64,000 nucleotides of DNA from contig JBKHAN010000001.1 of the NCBI GenBank assembly GCA_046542845.1, forward strand, positions 1 to 64,000. Direction: 5' to 3'. Numbering within the stretch: position 1 is the first letter of the stretch; each line of letters starts with the position of its first letter. Source of the stretch: SKKC01 sp046542845 (GTDB lineage: Bacteria > Spirochaetota > Spirochaetia > DSM-27196 > SKKC01). Below the pieces are notes generated by a model, which was given only the letters and a program-made list of their open reading frames with translations, searched no databases and had not been told where the DNA came from. The position numbers and the translations under genes are program-made. Below, one piece after another: positions 24,842-33,073 of the stretch.

Positions 24842-25933
24842 CTACTTGTTGATCCTCAGACCCGTTTCAGTATCGAAGTAGTGTATGGCATCCAGCTCGA
24901 ATCCGATATCGTACGTTCTGTCTTCTTCAAATGTGTAGTGTCCCGGGGTAGATATTATCATTTCGGACCCATCGCTCAGTCGAACATACAGAATTTTCTC
25001 TTTACCGAGCATTTCGACGTTCAGAACTTGTGCCTGGAAGGTATCTTTCGACTTTATTTTCTGACTGTCGAAACGTTCCGGACGTATACCTACGGTAACA
25101 GCTTTGCCCTCATATTCCTTCAATACCGCAGCATCTTTCGTGTCAGGCGTAATAACGATCAGCTTGCTGTCTGAGACAAATTTTCCGTTTTGCATTGAGC
25201 CGCTAACCATATTTATGCTGGGAGATCCGATAAATCTCGCAACAAAAATATTCGCGGGTTTATCGTAGAACTCCTCTGGTGCACCAATCTGCTGAATACT
25301 GCCGTCATGCATGAGTATGATCATATCTGCCATAGTCATGGCCTCGATCTGGTCATGTGTTACGTAAACCGAGGTCGTTCCGAGCTGCTTGTGAAGTCGA
25401 ACAAGTTCTACTCTCATACGTTCACGCAGCTTCGCATCAAGGTTAGAGAGGGGTTCGTCCATCAGAAACACCTTCGGGTTTCGCACCATAGCTCGCCCGA
25501 GTGCAACGCGTTGCCGCTGACCCCCCGAAATGTCGGAGGGTTTTGCGTACAGCTGGTTTTCGACCTGAAGTACCCTGGCCGCTTCGCGAACCCGATCGTC
25601 TATGAGCTTTTTTGGCTCTTTTCTCATCGTAAGCGAAAACGCCATGTTTTCGTACACGGTCATATGCGGGTACAAGGCATAGGACTGAAACACCATCGCA
25701 ATGTCTCGATCTTTCGAGGGGATCTTGTTCATTCGCTTCCCGTCGAATAACAGGTCGCCCTCGGTTATCGAGTTCAGACCCGCAAGCATGCGCAAAAGCG
25801 TGGTTTTTCCACAGCCGGACGGACCAAGAATTACACAAAAATCCTTGGACGCAATCTCAAGACTGATGTTACGGAGGGTCCAGGCCTCGTTCCCTTCGTA
25901 TTTTTTTCCTATGTTTTGCAAGGTAACTTTCAT
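24842..25933 (-). CDS. Sugar ABC transporter ATPase (MalK/UgpC/MsmX type)
   Basis: The 363-residue ATPase energises CUT1 sugar importers. It has Walker A GPSGCGKTT (37-45), a Q-loop (VFQSYALYPHMTVYEN), signature SGGQRQR (136-142), Walker B VFLMDEP (155-161), switch His193 (YVTHDQ) and a C-terminal OB-type regulatory domain from about residue 240 (VTVGIRPERFD). Start ATG 25933 has TTGGAG eight bases upstream. A longer frame to 25957 lacks a ribosome site. It ends a leftward operon of MalE-, small membrane-, MalF- and MalG-type genes, separated from the last permease by 57 bp. Since it is the only ATPase of this type in the window and three importers lack one, it may be shared, as known for MsmX. 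Confidence 0.94.
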   Translation of the reverse strand: MKVTLQNIGKKYEGNEAWTLRNISLEIASKDFCVILGPSGCGKTTLLRMLAGLNSITEGDLLFDGKRMNKIPSKDRDIAMVFQSYALYPHMTVYENMAFSLTMRKEPKKLIDDRVREAARVLQVENQLYAKPSDISGGQRQRVALGRAMVRNPKVFLMDEPLSNLDAKLRERMRVELVRLHKQLGTTSVYVTHDQIEAMTMADMIILMHDGSIQQIGAPEEFYDKPANIFVARFIGSPSINMVSGSMQNGKFVSDSKLIVITPDTKDAAVLKEYEGKAVTVGIRPERFDSQKIKSKDTFQAQVLNVEMLGKEKILYVRLSDGSEMIISTPGHYTFEEDRTYDIGFELDAIHYFDTETGLRINK

Positions 25934-25990
25934 GTGTGATCTCCAATGATTTGACAACTGTCTGGTCTTGAACAGGTTAAATGCATACTC

Positions 25991-26884
25991 CTATCCCTTT
26001 ACCGCACCACTGGCGAGACCAGAGACAAGCTGCCTGTTCAGTGCGATAAACAGCAGTGCGATCGGTACAGCTATCAGCAGACCCCCTGCAGCAAACGCAG
26101 GCTGGTTAAGGGTTCGTTCGTCTGCTATGAGGGTGAACAGACCGGCAGCAAGCGTGTAGTCCTCTCTGCTCCTGAGCAATACCGCCGGGAGCAGGTAGTC
26201 CTGAAAGGGGCCAATAAAGGACCACAGACCAATAAGCGCGAGCATGGGTTTCGCAATGGGCATGAGGATGAGTTTGTATACTTTAATGTTGTTACACCCA
26301 TCTATTCGGGCTGCGTCGTCGAGCTCAGTTGAGATGGAATCCAGATACATTTTCATTACAAAGGTATTCATTGCGATTGCACCGCTGGAGTAAATAAAAA
26401 CCAGCATCATCTGGCGACTAAACCACGGGGCAACCGATGCGACCACCGAATGAAGGGTAAAGAATACCGGGATCGCGGTAAAGTTGGGGATGGTCTGTAT
26501 GAGCATTACCGTCATGAGCGACTGCTTTCGACCGGTAAAACGGAACCTCGAAAACGCATAACTGGTCAACGAAGTGAAAATAACCGTAATAATCGCGGTC
26601 GCACCTGCAATGAACAAGGTATTCATAACCCAGCGTAAATACAGCGTCTCCTGAAAGAGGTGCTCATAGTGACTGGTCGAAAAGATGAAATTATCGTTGG
26701 TCATGAGATAGGTGCTCTGCCGGCCGTTAAACGCCGATATTACCATCTGGAACAGCGGCCAGATTATACCCCACGCCCAGGCGATGAGAACGACGTACAT
26801 AAAAAGGACACCAATGAACCCTACCACCGTAAGCGGCTGCTTGTCGGAGAGATAAAGGTTTTCTTTTTTCCGAAAGACATTCAT
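25991..26884 (-). CDS. Maltodextrin-type ABC permease (MalG type)
   Basis: This 297-residue inner-membrane permease has about six helices. The EAA loop ELDDAARIDGCNNIKVYKLI and the C-terminal segment SGLASGAVKG are typical of MalG-like CUT1 permeases. The start overlaps the upstream malF-type stop by one base (TAATG). A short lysine-rich N-terminus (NVFRKKENLYLSDKQ) precedes the first helix. Context of a MalE-type binding protein, neopullulanase and pullulanase suggests maltodextrin uptake. Confidence 0.92.
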   Translation of the reverse strand: MNVFRKKENLYLSDKQPLTVVGFIGVLFMYVVLIAWAWGIIWPLFQMVISAFNGRQSTYLMTNDNFIFSTSHYEHLFQETLYLRWVMNTLFIAGATAIITVIFTSLTSYAFSRFRFTGRKQSLMTVMLIQTIPNFTAIPVFFTLHSVVASVAPWFSRQMMLVFIYSSGAIAMNTFVMKMYLDSISTELDDAARIDGCNNIKVYKLILMPIAKPMLALIGLWSFIGPFQDYLLPAVLLRSREDYTLAAGLFTLIADERTLNQPAFAAGGLLIAVPIALLFIALNRQLVSGLASGAVKG

Positions 26885-28980
26885 TACAGTCTCTCCTCTT
26901 TAAAGGCTTTGGAGTTTTTGAAGCCTAAGTACGCGAAGAACATCAGTCCAAGTGCCACTACGATCGAAATGGCAGCCCCTATCGACTGAAACTGATTCTG
27001 CATGACCAGCTTGAAGATGTAAGAAGCCAGGATGTCGGTGCCGCCCGCGAGGTTTCCATACACGCTGGGTCTGAATGGTCCTCCTTCGTTGAACAACCAG
27101 ATAATGCTGAAGTTGTTGAAGTTAAACGTGTACTGCCCAACCAGCAACGGTGCCGTCTGAAAAAGCACGATCGGTACGGTAATCCTGCGCAGCTTCTGCC
27201 ACGCCGTCGCTCCGTCAATCTGGGCTGCCTCGTACAGATCGCCCGGAATAGCCTGGAGAACTCCAGTGAACAAAAGGAATATGTAAGAACTACCGAGCCA
27301 GGTCTGCAACAGTATAAGCGTGATACGCGATAGCAACACGTCAGTTCTGACGAGAATTCTTGTATTGAACGTGTTGCTCAGAATCTGTGTGAGGGCGCCT
27401 GTCGGGGAGAACATGATCGCAAAGAACATTATGGTAATGAACGCAGGAACCGCCCAGGGCAATATGTATATAGTGCGGAAGATGCCCTTGGCCTTTATAC
27501 GATCGTGATTGACAAAGATAGCCAGAAAAAAGCCCACGACTATCGGCAGTGTAGACGATGCAATGGTCCAGACAACCGTCCACCCTAATACGAGCCAGAA
27601 AACCGACCCTGCAAGTCCCTGTCCAGTGACCAGCAAGGTGTAATTGTGAAACCCTACCCACGGGAACTTTGACTGGGCATTGGGATCCATTCCGGTAAAC
27701 GACAGCAGTATGGTCGTGGCAATTGGCACCATGACAATAAACATGATAATGAGCAGCGCAGGTGTGGACACCAGTATAGGAAAGCCCTCCTGCTCCAGAG
27801 TAGAAGTGGATTCAAACCAGTTTTTCTCCCGTATGCCCTTTATCATTCCTTTTTCGGTTAAGAACACATCACGAAAACTGAAGAACAGAATGGCAAAGGC
27901 AATAACCAGAAGAAAAACGGCGATGACACCTTCGATCATGAAGATCAGAGATCGATCGATTCTGCGAGCGCCCTCCGCCAGGGTAATGAGTCCAGATATT
28001 CCCGTTCCCTGATAGTTTCCGTAACCAAGTGCGTACGGAATCGCGATTCCGTAGATAAACAAGGACAGGACCGCAAAAATGCCCGCTTTGATGTGCTGAC
28101 CATTCAGAGCCTGTCCAAGACCCGGAAGCAGCATTCCTGCAAACGCGTTACGGGGAGTCTGTTTTTCAATTTCAACCGGGGTGCTGCGACGGATATCGGA
28201 AATGCTCGAGTTCATGACCCATATTTTCCGTCGTGTGCCTACACGTAACTGATACTTCTTGGCTACTGCAACTTCCCTGAGATCTTTCTCGTCAACCGCA
28301 TACGACTTCAGAATGTTTGCTTCGAGCATTCGTTTCTTGAGTTCGACTATGCCACGACGCAGCGCTCGATCCGAAATGAGCCCATCACGTTTTTTTTGTC
28401 TTAGTTCTTTTTTTCGATCCTTGTACCGTTTATGCTCTTGTTTCTTTGCCTCCCGGAACTCATTTCTGGCTTTCTTCTGTTTCTTCCTGTCTATCGCGGA
28501 GAGATCCGACAAAACTCTGTTTCGTTCGTCCTGGGTCGTCTTGTAGTGCTGAATGATTCCTGGCAGGTGGTCGGAAACGGTGGTGTGTTCCTTATATGCC
28601 ATTTCCGCGTCGTAGCATAATGCAGTGTACCGGCTGTAGAAAATCGCCTTCTTTTCGCTTTCGAAGAGGCGCTTGTAAAACCGCCGTATGCGAAAGCTGT
28701 TACCCCTGTCGATTTCCTGCATGTGCTTTTTCGTCGCCGGCCGAAGGTCTCTCAGGAACTGCTTTTCTTCTCGTTGGTAAGTTTCAAGCTCTTTATTATA
28801 GGGATGTGACCGCTTGCTTTTCTTTAGTTGTGTAATCTTCTGTCGTATTGCTGCAGCTGAGCCCGAATCTGATTCGGACAGTTGCTGATACAGACTATAC
28901 AACTCGTACAAGTATCGATTCTTCCGCTCGTAACGGCGCCCAATTTCATCGTAGAGGTAGATGCGGTCTTCTGGTTTCAA
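26884..28980 (-). CDS. MalF-type ABC permease with long charged coiled-coil N-terminal extension
   Basis: The 698-residue protein is far longer than usual MalF/MsmF permeases (about 300 to 515). Residues about 400-698 are a normal CUT1 permease with the EAA loop DLYEAAQIDGATAWQKLRRITVP. Ahead of it lie about 275 highly charged, Lys/Glu/Arg-rich residues predicted as coiled coil (for example AKKQEHKRYKDRKKELRQKK, 178-197), then a hydrophobic segment starting LLPGLGQALNGQHIKAG (284-300), reminiscent of TM2/DUF5683-like motifs, and two or three extra helices. Start is TTG at 28980 after AGGAAAATT. It is coupled to the MalG-type gene (TAATG). The base composition of the extension is A/T-rich. The extension could bind the ATPase, ribosome, RNA or a scaffold; this is speculative. 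Confidence 0.88.
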   Translation of the reverse strand: MKPEDRIYLYDEIGRRYERKNRYLYELYSLYQQLSESDSGSAAAIRQKITQLKKSKRSHPYNKELETYQREEKQFLRDLRPATKKHMQEIDRGNSFRIRRFYKRLFESEKKAIFYSRYTALCYDAEMAYKEHTTVSDHLPGIIQHYKTTQDERNRVLSDLSAIDRKKQKKARNEFREAKKQEHKRYKDRKKELRQKKRDGLISDRALRRGIVELKKRMLEANILKSYAVDEKDLREVAVAKKYQLRVGTRRKIWVMNSSISDIRRSTPVEIEKQTPRNAFAGMLLPGLGQALNGQHIKAGIFAVLSLFIYGIAIPYALGYGNYQGTGISGLITLAEGARRIDRSLIFMIEGVIAVFLLVIAFAILFFSFRDVFLTEKGMIKGIREKNWFESTSTLEQEGFPILVSTPALLIIMFIVMVPIATTILLSFTGMDPNAQSKFPWVGFHNYTLLVTGQGLAGSVFWLVLGWTVVWTIASSTLPIVVGFFLAIFVNHDRIKAKGIFRTIYILPWAVPAFITIMFFAIMFSPTGALTQILSNTFNTRILVRTDVLLSRITLILLQTWLGSSYIFLLFTGVLQAIPGDLYEAAQIDGATAWQKLRRITVPIVLFQTAPLLVGQYTFNFNNFSIIWLFNEGGPFRPSVYGNLAGGTDILASYIFKLVMQNQFQSIGAAISIVVALGLMFFAYLGFKNSKAFKEERL

Positions 28981-28998
28981 AATTTTCCTGCCTTTCCT

Positions 28999-29442
28999 TT
29001 ACTCACTGGTGCTTTCACGAATCACGAACATCAGTGACAGAATCGCAAGTAGCAGTATCCCGTGAAGCACGATATATGCTGGAAAGAAAAACGCTCGCAT
29101 TTCCAGTCCAACAAGATTGTACGCCAGTCCGCCGGATATCAACACCGTCCACATGAACACGAAAAGCGCATTGATTCTCACAAACCTGTACGATGCATAC
29201 GCGTACATCGCAAATGCTGCAGGAATCGTAATTCTCATAGCATACTGGCTAAGCCTGGCCGTAACGTACATGTCAAGACTGCCTCCATGCATTAATCCGT
29301 CAGCGGTGCCCATCCAGGACTCGAAAAAACGTACATCTCTTACATAAAACAAGACTTCAATAGAATTCAGAAAAACAATACCGGCTGTGGTTACAAGAAA
29401 AACATAAAGATGCTTGAGCGGCAGCTTTGTGGTGGAGTTCAG
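28999..29442 (-). CDS. Small membrane protein inside the mal-type operon, probable CTG start
   Basis: The protein of about 147 residues has four predicted helices and lies between the binding-protein gene and the MalF-type gene, 18 bp before the latter. No ATG, GTG or TTG exists upstream of residue 31 in the frame, yet the frame continues upstream with a first helix (LYVFLVTTAGIVFLN). A very strong ribosome site GGAAGGGAGG ends five bases before a CTG (29442), which is the probable start. A TTG at 29352 would remove the first helix. No domain is recognised. Conserved co-location would suggest an accessory subunit of the importer. Confidence 0.6.
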   Translation of the reverse strand: MNSTTKLPLKHLYVFLVTTAGIVFLNSIEVLFYVRDVRFFESWMGTADGLMHGGSLDMYVTARLSQYAMRITIPAAFAMYAYASYRFVRINALFVFMWTVLISGGLAYNLVGLEMRAFFFPAYIVLHGILLLAILSLMFVIRESTSE

Positions 29443-29486
29443 GCTGTCCTCCCTTCCGTTACGTCAATACATGCCGTCGTTCCGAT

Positions 29487-29518
29487 AGCGAGAGAGAAGC
29501 CAAGGCTTCTCTCTCGCT
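29487..29518 (-). terminator. Intercistronic hairpin after the binding-protein gene
   Basis: AGCGAGAGAGAAGCC (29487-29501) and its exact complement (29504-29518) form a 15 bp stem around AA. It follows the stop of the binding-protein gene on the minus strand without a T tract. Such hairpins after malE-like genes commonly protect the upstream mRNA and raise its level relative to the permease part. Confidence 0.65.
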
Positions 29519-29531
29519 TATTGAAACAGTC

Positions 29532-30824
29532 TTACAGGTTGTCCATGAGAGCACGAAATGCAGACTGAACTTCCGAATAGGCAGCTTCTGCATTCTCAGG
29601 TCGAACCGAAGCCCAGGACAACAATCCGTTTTCCCAGGTCGACCATACCTGCCCCCATTCTGTGAAGAGCGGACGGGTCGGAGCCTCCTCGTAGGATTCA
29701 ATTACGGCAGATATAACGGTTTTGTCGGCATCGCTCAGATCCGAGTTCAGGTAGACGGATGCCGGAACATTTTCCATGATCTTTCCGGTATCGGTGAAGA
29801 ATTCAACCGCGTACTCGGTGTTCAGCAGTTCTTCGATAAACGCGACAGCCAGATCAAACTGAGCACCGGTCCCTTCGAGGCGAGCATTCACGCCTATGCC
29901 CCAGCCACCTCTCCAGTGGAGCAAGGGATTGCCGTTAAGGGTAACCTGGTTAATCGGCAGGATAGCAATGTTGTCTGTGCCTGCACGTTCTGTGAGAGCA
30001 CCGGTCGACCACGGCCCCTCCAGTCGAAGCGCTGTCGCGCCACCCGGCTCAAATTCGCTGTCCATGTAGCCCCACGCCGAACTCGCGTCCCATAGTGGAG
30101 TCCCTGCAGCTTCGTGTGCCTCCCAGTACTCGTACAGGACGGTGAATGCATCGCGCTTCTCGGCAGGAAGGTCAGCCCAGTCGGCCGTCAGATCGGACGC
30201 AAACCCTGAGCCGTCCTGTTCAAGAAATTCGATATCTGCCGAGTTTGTTAACGCCACACCGAACCATGCGTTGAACACGGGCACCAGCATCGCATCATAC
30301 GCAATATTGGAAAATTCTATGGTGGAAGCGATGTCTATGCCGGCAGCGTCGGCGTTCTCGGTGTTGACGAAGTTTATGAGCGTTTCGATGTTCATCGGGA
30401 AGGCGAAATAATCGCCATCGATATTGAACGCTCCACCCAACCCCGCATCATAGTCGGCAAACCCGCCGACCCGTTCTGCCATTGCAGGGCCGTCGATCGG
30501 CGCCAGCGCATCGTTGTTCACAAGACCGTAGATACGGTCAGCCGGCAGTGCAAAGACGTCGGCAACATCGGAGTTACCCGCACCGGTCGAATCGAGAACA
30601 TCGAGCATGTCAAACGATCCCGACTCGATAATCTCGATCTCTGCACCCGGGTTTGCTTCCTGCACGCGAGCTGCAGCAGCTTCGTAATACGGAATCCAGT
30701 CAGTCTCTGCCTGCACAGTAATGCGCGCATCCATTTCCGCTACTTCATCTTCACCACATGCGGTGAGAAAAACGAGCGAAAAGGCAGCCGCGAGTATCAG
30801 TGCCAGGCGTATTATACGATTCAT
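29532..30824 (-). CDS. Maltodextrin-type ABC substrate-binding lipoprotein
   Basis: This 430-residue binding protein starts the leftward importer operon. The signal peptide ends in lipobox FLTAC (Cys23), so it is membrane-anchored. The mature part shows cluster-1 binding protein features: ITVQAETDWIPYYEAAAARVQ, SDVADVFALPADRIYG, FPMNIETLINFVN and LRLEGPWSTGAL. A near-perfect AAGGAGGT ribosome site precedes the ATG at 30824. Its promoter carries the 33 bp LacI double operator. The ligand is inferred to be maltose or maltodextrin from regulator and enzyme context. Pairwise similarity with the other two binding proteins in the window looks low. Confidence 0.92.
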   Translation of the reverse strand: MNRIIRLALILAAAFSLVFLTACGEDEVAEMDARITVQAETDWIPYYEAAAARVQEANPGAEIEIIESGSFDMLDVLDSTGAGNSDVADVFALPADRIYGLVNNDALAPIDGPAMAERVGGFADYDAGLGGAFNIDGDYFAFPMNIETLINFVNTENADAAGIDIASTIEFSNIAYDAMLVPVFNAWFGVALTNSADIEFLEQDGSGFASDLTADWADLPAEKRDAFTVLYEYWEAHEAAGTPLWDASSAWGYMDSEFEPGGATALRLEGPWSTGALTERAGTDNIAILPINQVTLNGNPLLHWRGGWGIGVNARLEGTGAQFDLAVAFIEELLNTEYAVEFFTDTGKIMENVPASVYLNSDLSDADKTVISAVIESYEEAPTRPLFTEWGQVWSTWENGLLSWASVRPENAEAAYSEVQSAFRALMDNL

Positions 30825-30869
30825 ATGCCTACCTCCTTGGTAGCAAATACAATTGGGTGTATCGACATG

Positions 30870-30902
30870 CCGTAAAACCGGTTTGCTAAACCGGTTTTAC
30901 GG
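30870..30902. promoter_or_regulatory. 33 bp perfect palindrome: double LacI operator of the MalE-type gene
   Basis: The 33 bp element is a perfect inverted repeat: CCGTAAAACCGGTTT, GCT, then AAACCGGTTTTACGG. It contains two AAACCGGTTT cores 13 bp apart. It lies just downstream of a TTGACA promoter (30943-30938) and 46 bp ahead of the start codon, a repressor position. Confidence 0.8.
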
Positions 30903-30914
30903 ACATCTCAGGCC

Positions 30915-30943
30915 AGATTATGACCACTATATGTATCTGTCAA
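30915..30943 (-). promoter_or_regulatory. Promoter of the mal-type importer operon (minus strand)
   Basis: On the minus strand TTGACA (30943-30938) is followed by TAATCT with a 17 bp spacer, or CATAAT with 15 bp. The operator begins about 13 bp downstream, over the expected transcription start. Confidence 0.65.
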
Positions 30944-31154
30944 CGATTAAATATTGTGCACGGCAACATTTTTTCGATTTTGCCTGAAAGGCGGCTCGCG
31001 TTCAGACCGGCGGAATAAGCCGGAGCGACCTGTCCGGTGTTGCAGAGACGTTGCCCATGTGAAGAGCCCGGGGGGTGACGGCGCTCTACCTGAACCCGAT
31101 TTTCCGGTTGGCGTCGGAACATGCGCTTATCCGGAGTCGACGTGTGGCGGGACT
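30944..31154. other. Intergenic stretch between the importer promoter and uup
   Basis: About 210 bp upstream of the leftward mal-type promoter and downstream of the leftward uup gene. I see no reading frame with a credible start, no clear terminator for uup and no recognised RNA. Confidence 0.4.
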
Positions 31155-33005
31155 TCACGGTATACGGGTGGCCTCTTCCCGTATACCTTCGAGCTCCTGC
31201 CAGCGCTCGTACAAAGCGTCGGTATCATTCTCGAGCGTCGCAAGCCGTGCGCTCAGACGCTGAACGGCTTCGCCGTTGTCCTCTCGGTACAGCGCAGGGC
31301 TTGCAAGCTTCTCGTGAATCTGCCGTATCTCGGCTTCAAAGACCGCGATGCGTTCGGGAAGACCTTCCAGTTCCTGCGTTTCACGATAGCTGAGCTTGCG
31401 AGCCCGCTGTACCGGTTTTTCGTTTCTGGTCGTCGACCCTGCCTCCCCGGAGCGCGGACAGGTCTTCGCCTCTACCGCTGCAGCGGCCCGCGATGCACGT
31501 CGTTCGCGCCAGTCCGAATAGCCGCCGACGTGTTCGGTAATGGTGGCGGTACCCGTAAAAATGAGACACGCGGTAACTACATTGTCCAGAAAGTCACGGT
31601 CATGACTTACGAGCAGGATCGTCCCGTCGTATTCGATAAGCAGTTCTTCCAGAAGATCGAGTGTATCGACATCCAGATCGTTACTCGGCTCGTCGAGGAC
31701 GAGCAGATTGGAGGGACGAGCGAAGAGCTTGGCCAGAAGCAGGCGGTTTGTCTCCCCGCCGGACAAGACTCCTGCCGGTTTCTGCAGGTCGGTCTCGGAA
31801 AACAGATAGTCTTTCGCGTAGGCAATGACGTGTCGACTACCGCCACCGACCTGTACCGTGTCGTACCCCTCGCCTATGTTATCGAAGACCGTTCGTTCCG
31901 GCTCAAGGAGTCCCCGCATCTGGTCAAAATACGCAACCTGCAGATTCGTACCACGATACACCGACCCGGACTGAGGCTTGAGGTCTCCGAGCAACAGACG
32001 CAGGAGGGTCGTCTTTCCGCAGCCGTTTGGACCAACGAGTCCTATGCGGTCGCCGGCCATGACGGTCGTCGTGAGCCCGGAGACAACCGGCTCGGTATCG
32101 TAGGCAAACGACAGATCGTTCGTCTCAAGCACGAGGTCACCGCTTCGCGAGCCGTTGCCGGCCTGAAAACGAACGAGCGCCGATTCTTCTCGCCGCGTGC
32201 GGTAGGCTTCGCGCATCTCCTCCAGCCGCTTCACCCGGCCTTCGTTCCGCCTCCGTCGAGCCTTGATGCCCTTTCTGAGCCACGCTTCTTCCTCAGCCAG
32301 CTTGCGATCGAACTCCCGGTTCAGAGCGCGCTCCTGCTCGAGCATGGCCTCACGACGCGCCTGAAACTCGTCTATCCCGCACTCGGCGGTGTGGAGTACA
32401 CCCCGATCGAGTTCGGCAACACGTGTTGTGATCGATCGGGCGAACGCCCGGTCGTGCGTAACAACGATAATCGCGGTGCGGTCGCGGTTCGAGCATCGCT
32501 TCAGGTACTCCTCAAGCCAGAGCACCGTATCGATATCGAGGTGATTAGTGGGTTCGTCGAGTAAGAGCACGTCCGCCCGCGAGGCGAGCACCCGGGCAAG
32601 CATGACGCGTCGGCGAACGCCACCGGAAGCGGACGACAGATCGGTCTCGAAGGGTACTCCGAGCCTGGTCAGCGATTCTTCGGCTGCCTGGAGGCGAAGC
32701 GCATTCAGCTCCGGATCCGCCGGAGTGTCACCCTCCATCCACGAGGCGTAGGCGAGCGCCGTCCCGTTCATGCGTGAGTCGAACTCCTGCGCCAGAAAAG
32801 AGACGCCGGCGCCCGTTTCCACGGTCACCGTGCCGCGATCGGGAACGAGGGAACCTGCAGCAAGTTTGAGAAGGGTCGACTTTCCGGTACCATTTCGACC
32901 GGTCAGACTCAATCGGTCGCCCGGATGAAGGTGCAGCGATACTCCGGACAAAAGGGGGCTCGAGCCAATCGAGTAGTCAACGTTATGAAGGGAAAGTACT
33001 GCCAC
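31155..33005 (-). CDS. uup: ABC-F family ATPase, Uup type
   Basis: The 616-residue soluble protein has two ATP-binding cassettes and no membrane segments. The first has Walker A GRNGTGKST (36-44), signature SASGGVRRR and Walker B VLLLDEPTNHLD. The second has GPNGCGKTT, LSGGETNR and VLDEPSNDLD. The linker contains the Uup-like ARM element GIKARRRRNEGRVKRLEEM. A C-terminal coiled coil with DNA-binding potential follows (about 540-616, LPERIAVFEAEIRQIHEKL). ABC-F proteins act on ribosomes, and Uup also affects transposon excision and replication intermediates. It is divergent from the beta-lactamase-fold gene. Confidence 0.93.
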   Translation of the reverse strand: MAVLSLHNVDYSIGSSPLLSGVSLHLHPGDRLSLTGRNGTGKSTLLKLAAGSLVPDRGTVTVETGAGVSFLAQEFDSRMNGTALAYASWMEGDTPADPELNALRLQAAEESLTRLGVPFETDLSSASGGVRRRVMLARVLASRADVLLLDEPTNHLDIDTVLWLEEYLKRCSNRDRTAIIVVTHDRAFARSITTRVAELDRGVLHTAECGIDEFQARREAMLEQERALNREFDRKLAEEEAWLRKGIKARRRRNEGRVKRLEEMREAYRTRREESALVRFQAGNGSRSGDLVLETNDLSFAYDTEPVVSGLTTTVMAGDRIGLVGPNGCGKTTLLRLLLGDLKPQSGSVYRGTNLQVAYFDQMRGLLEPERTVFDNIGEGYDTVQVGGGSRHVIAYAKDYLFSETDLQKPAGVLSGGETNRLLLAKLFARPSNLLVLDEPSNDLDVDTLDLLEELLIEYDGTILLVSHDRDFLDNVVTACLIFTGTATITEHVGGYSDWRERRASRAAAAVEAKTCPRSGEAGSTTRNEKPVQRARKLSYRETQELEGLPERIAVFEAEIRQIHEKLASPALYREDNGEAVQRLSARLATLENDTDALYERWQELEGIREEATRIP

Positions 33006-33073
33006 GCCGGCAGCCTATCATACAACCGAGGCGTGTGTGGACGTTTGCGTTCGGAGCGGTATATCGTGCCGGT

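Noticed and set aside
30954..32564. Long rightward frame of over 500 codons opposite uup
   Set aside because: It is the antisense shadow of the Uup ATPase, whose motifs are clear on the minus strand. It has no ribosome site and no recognisable motif.
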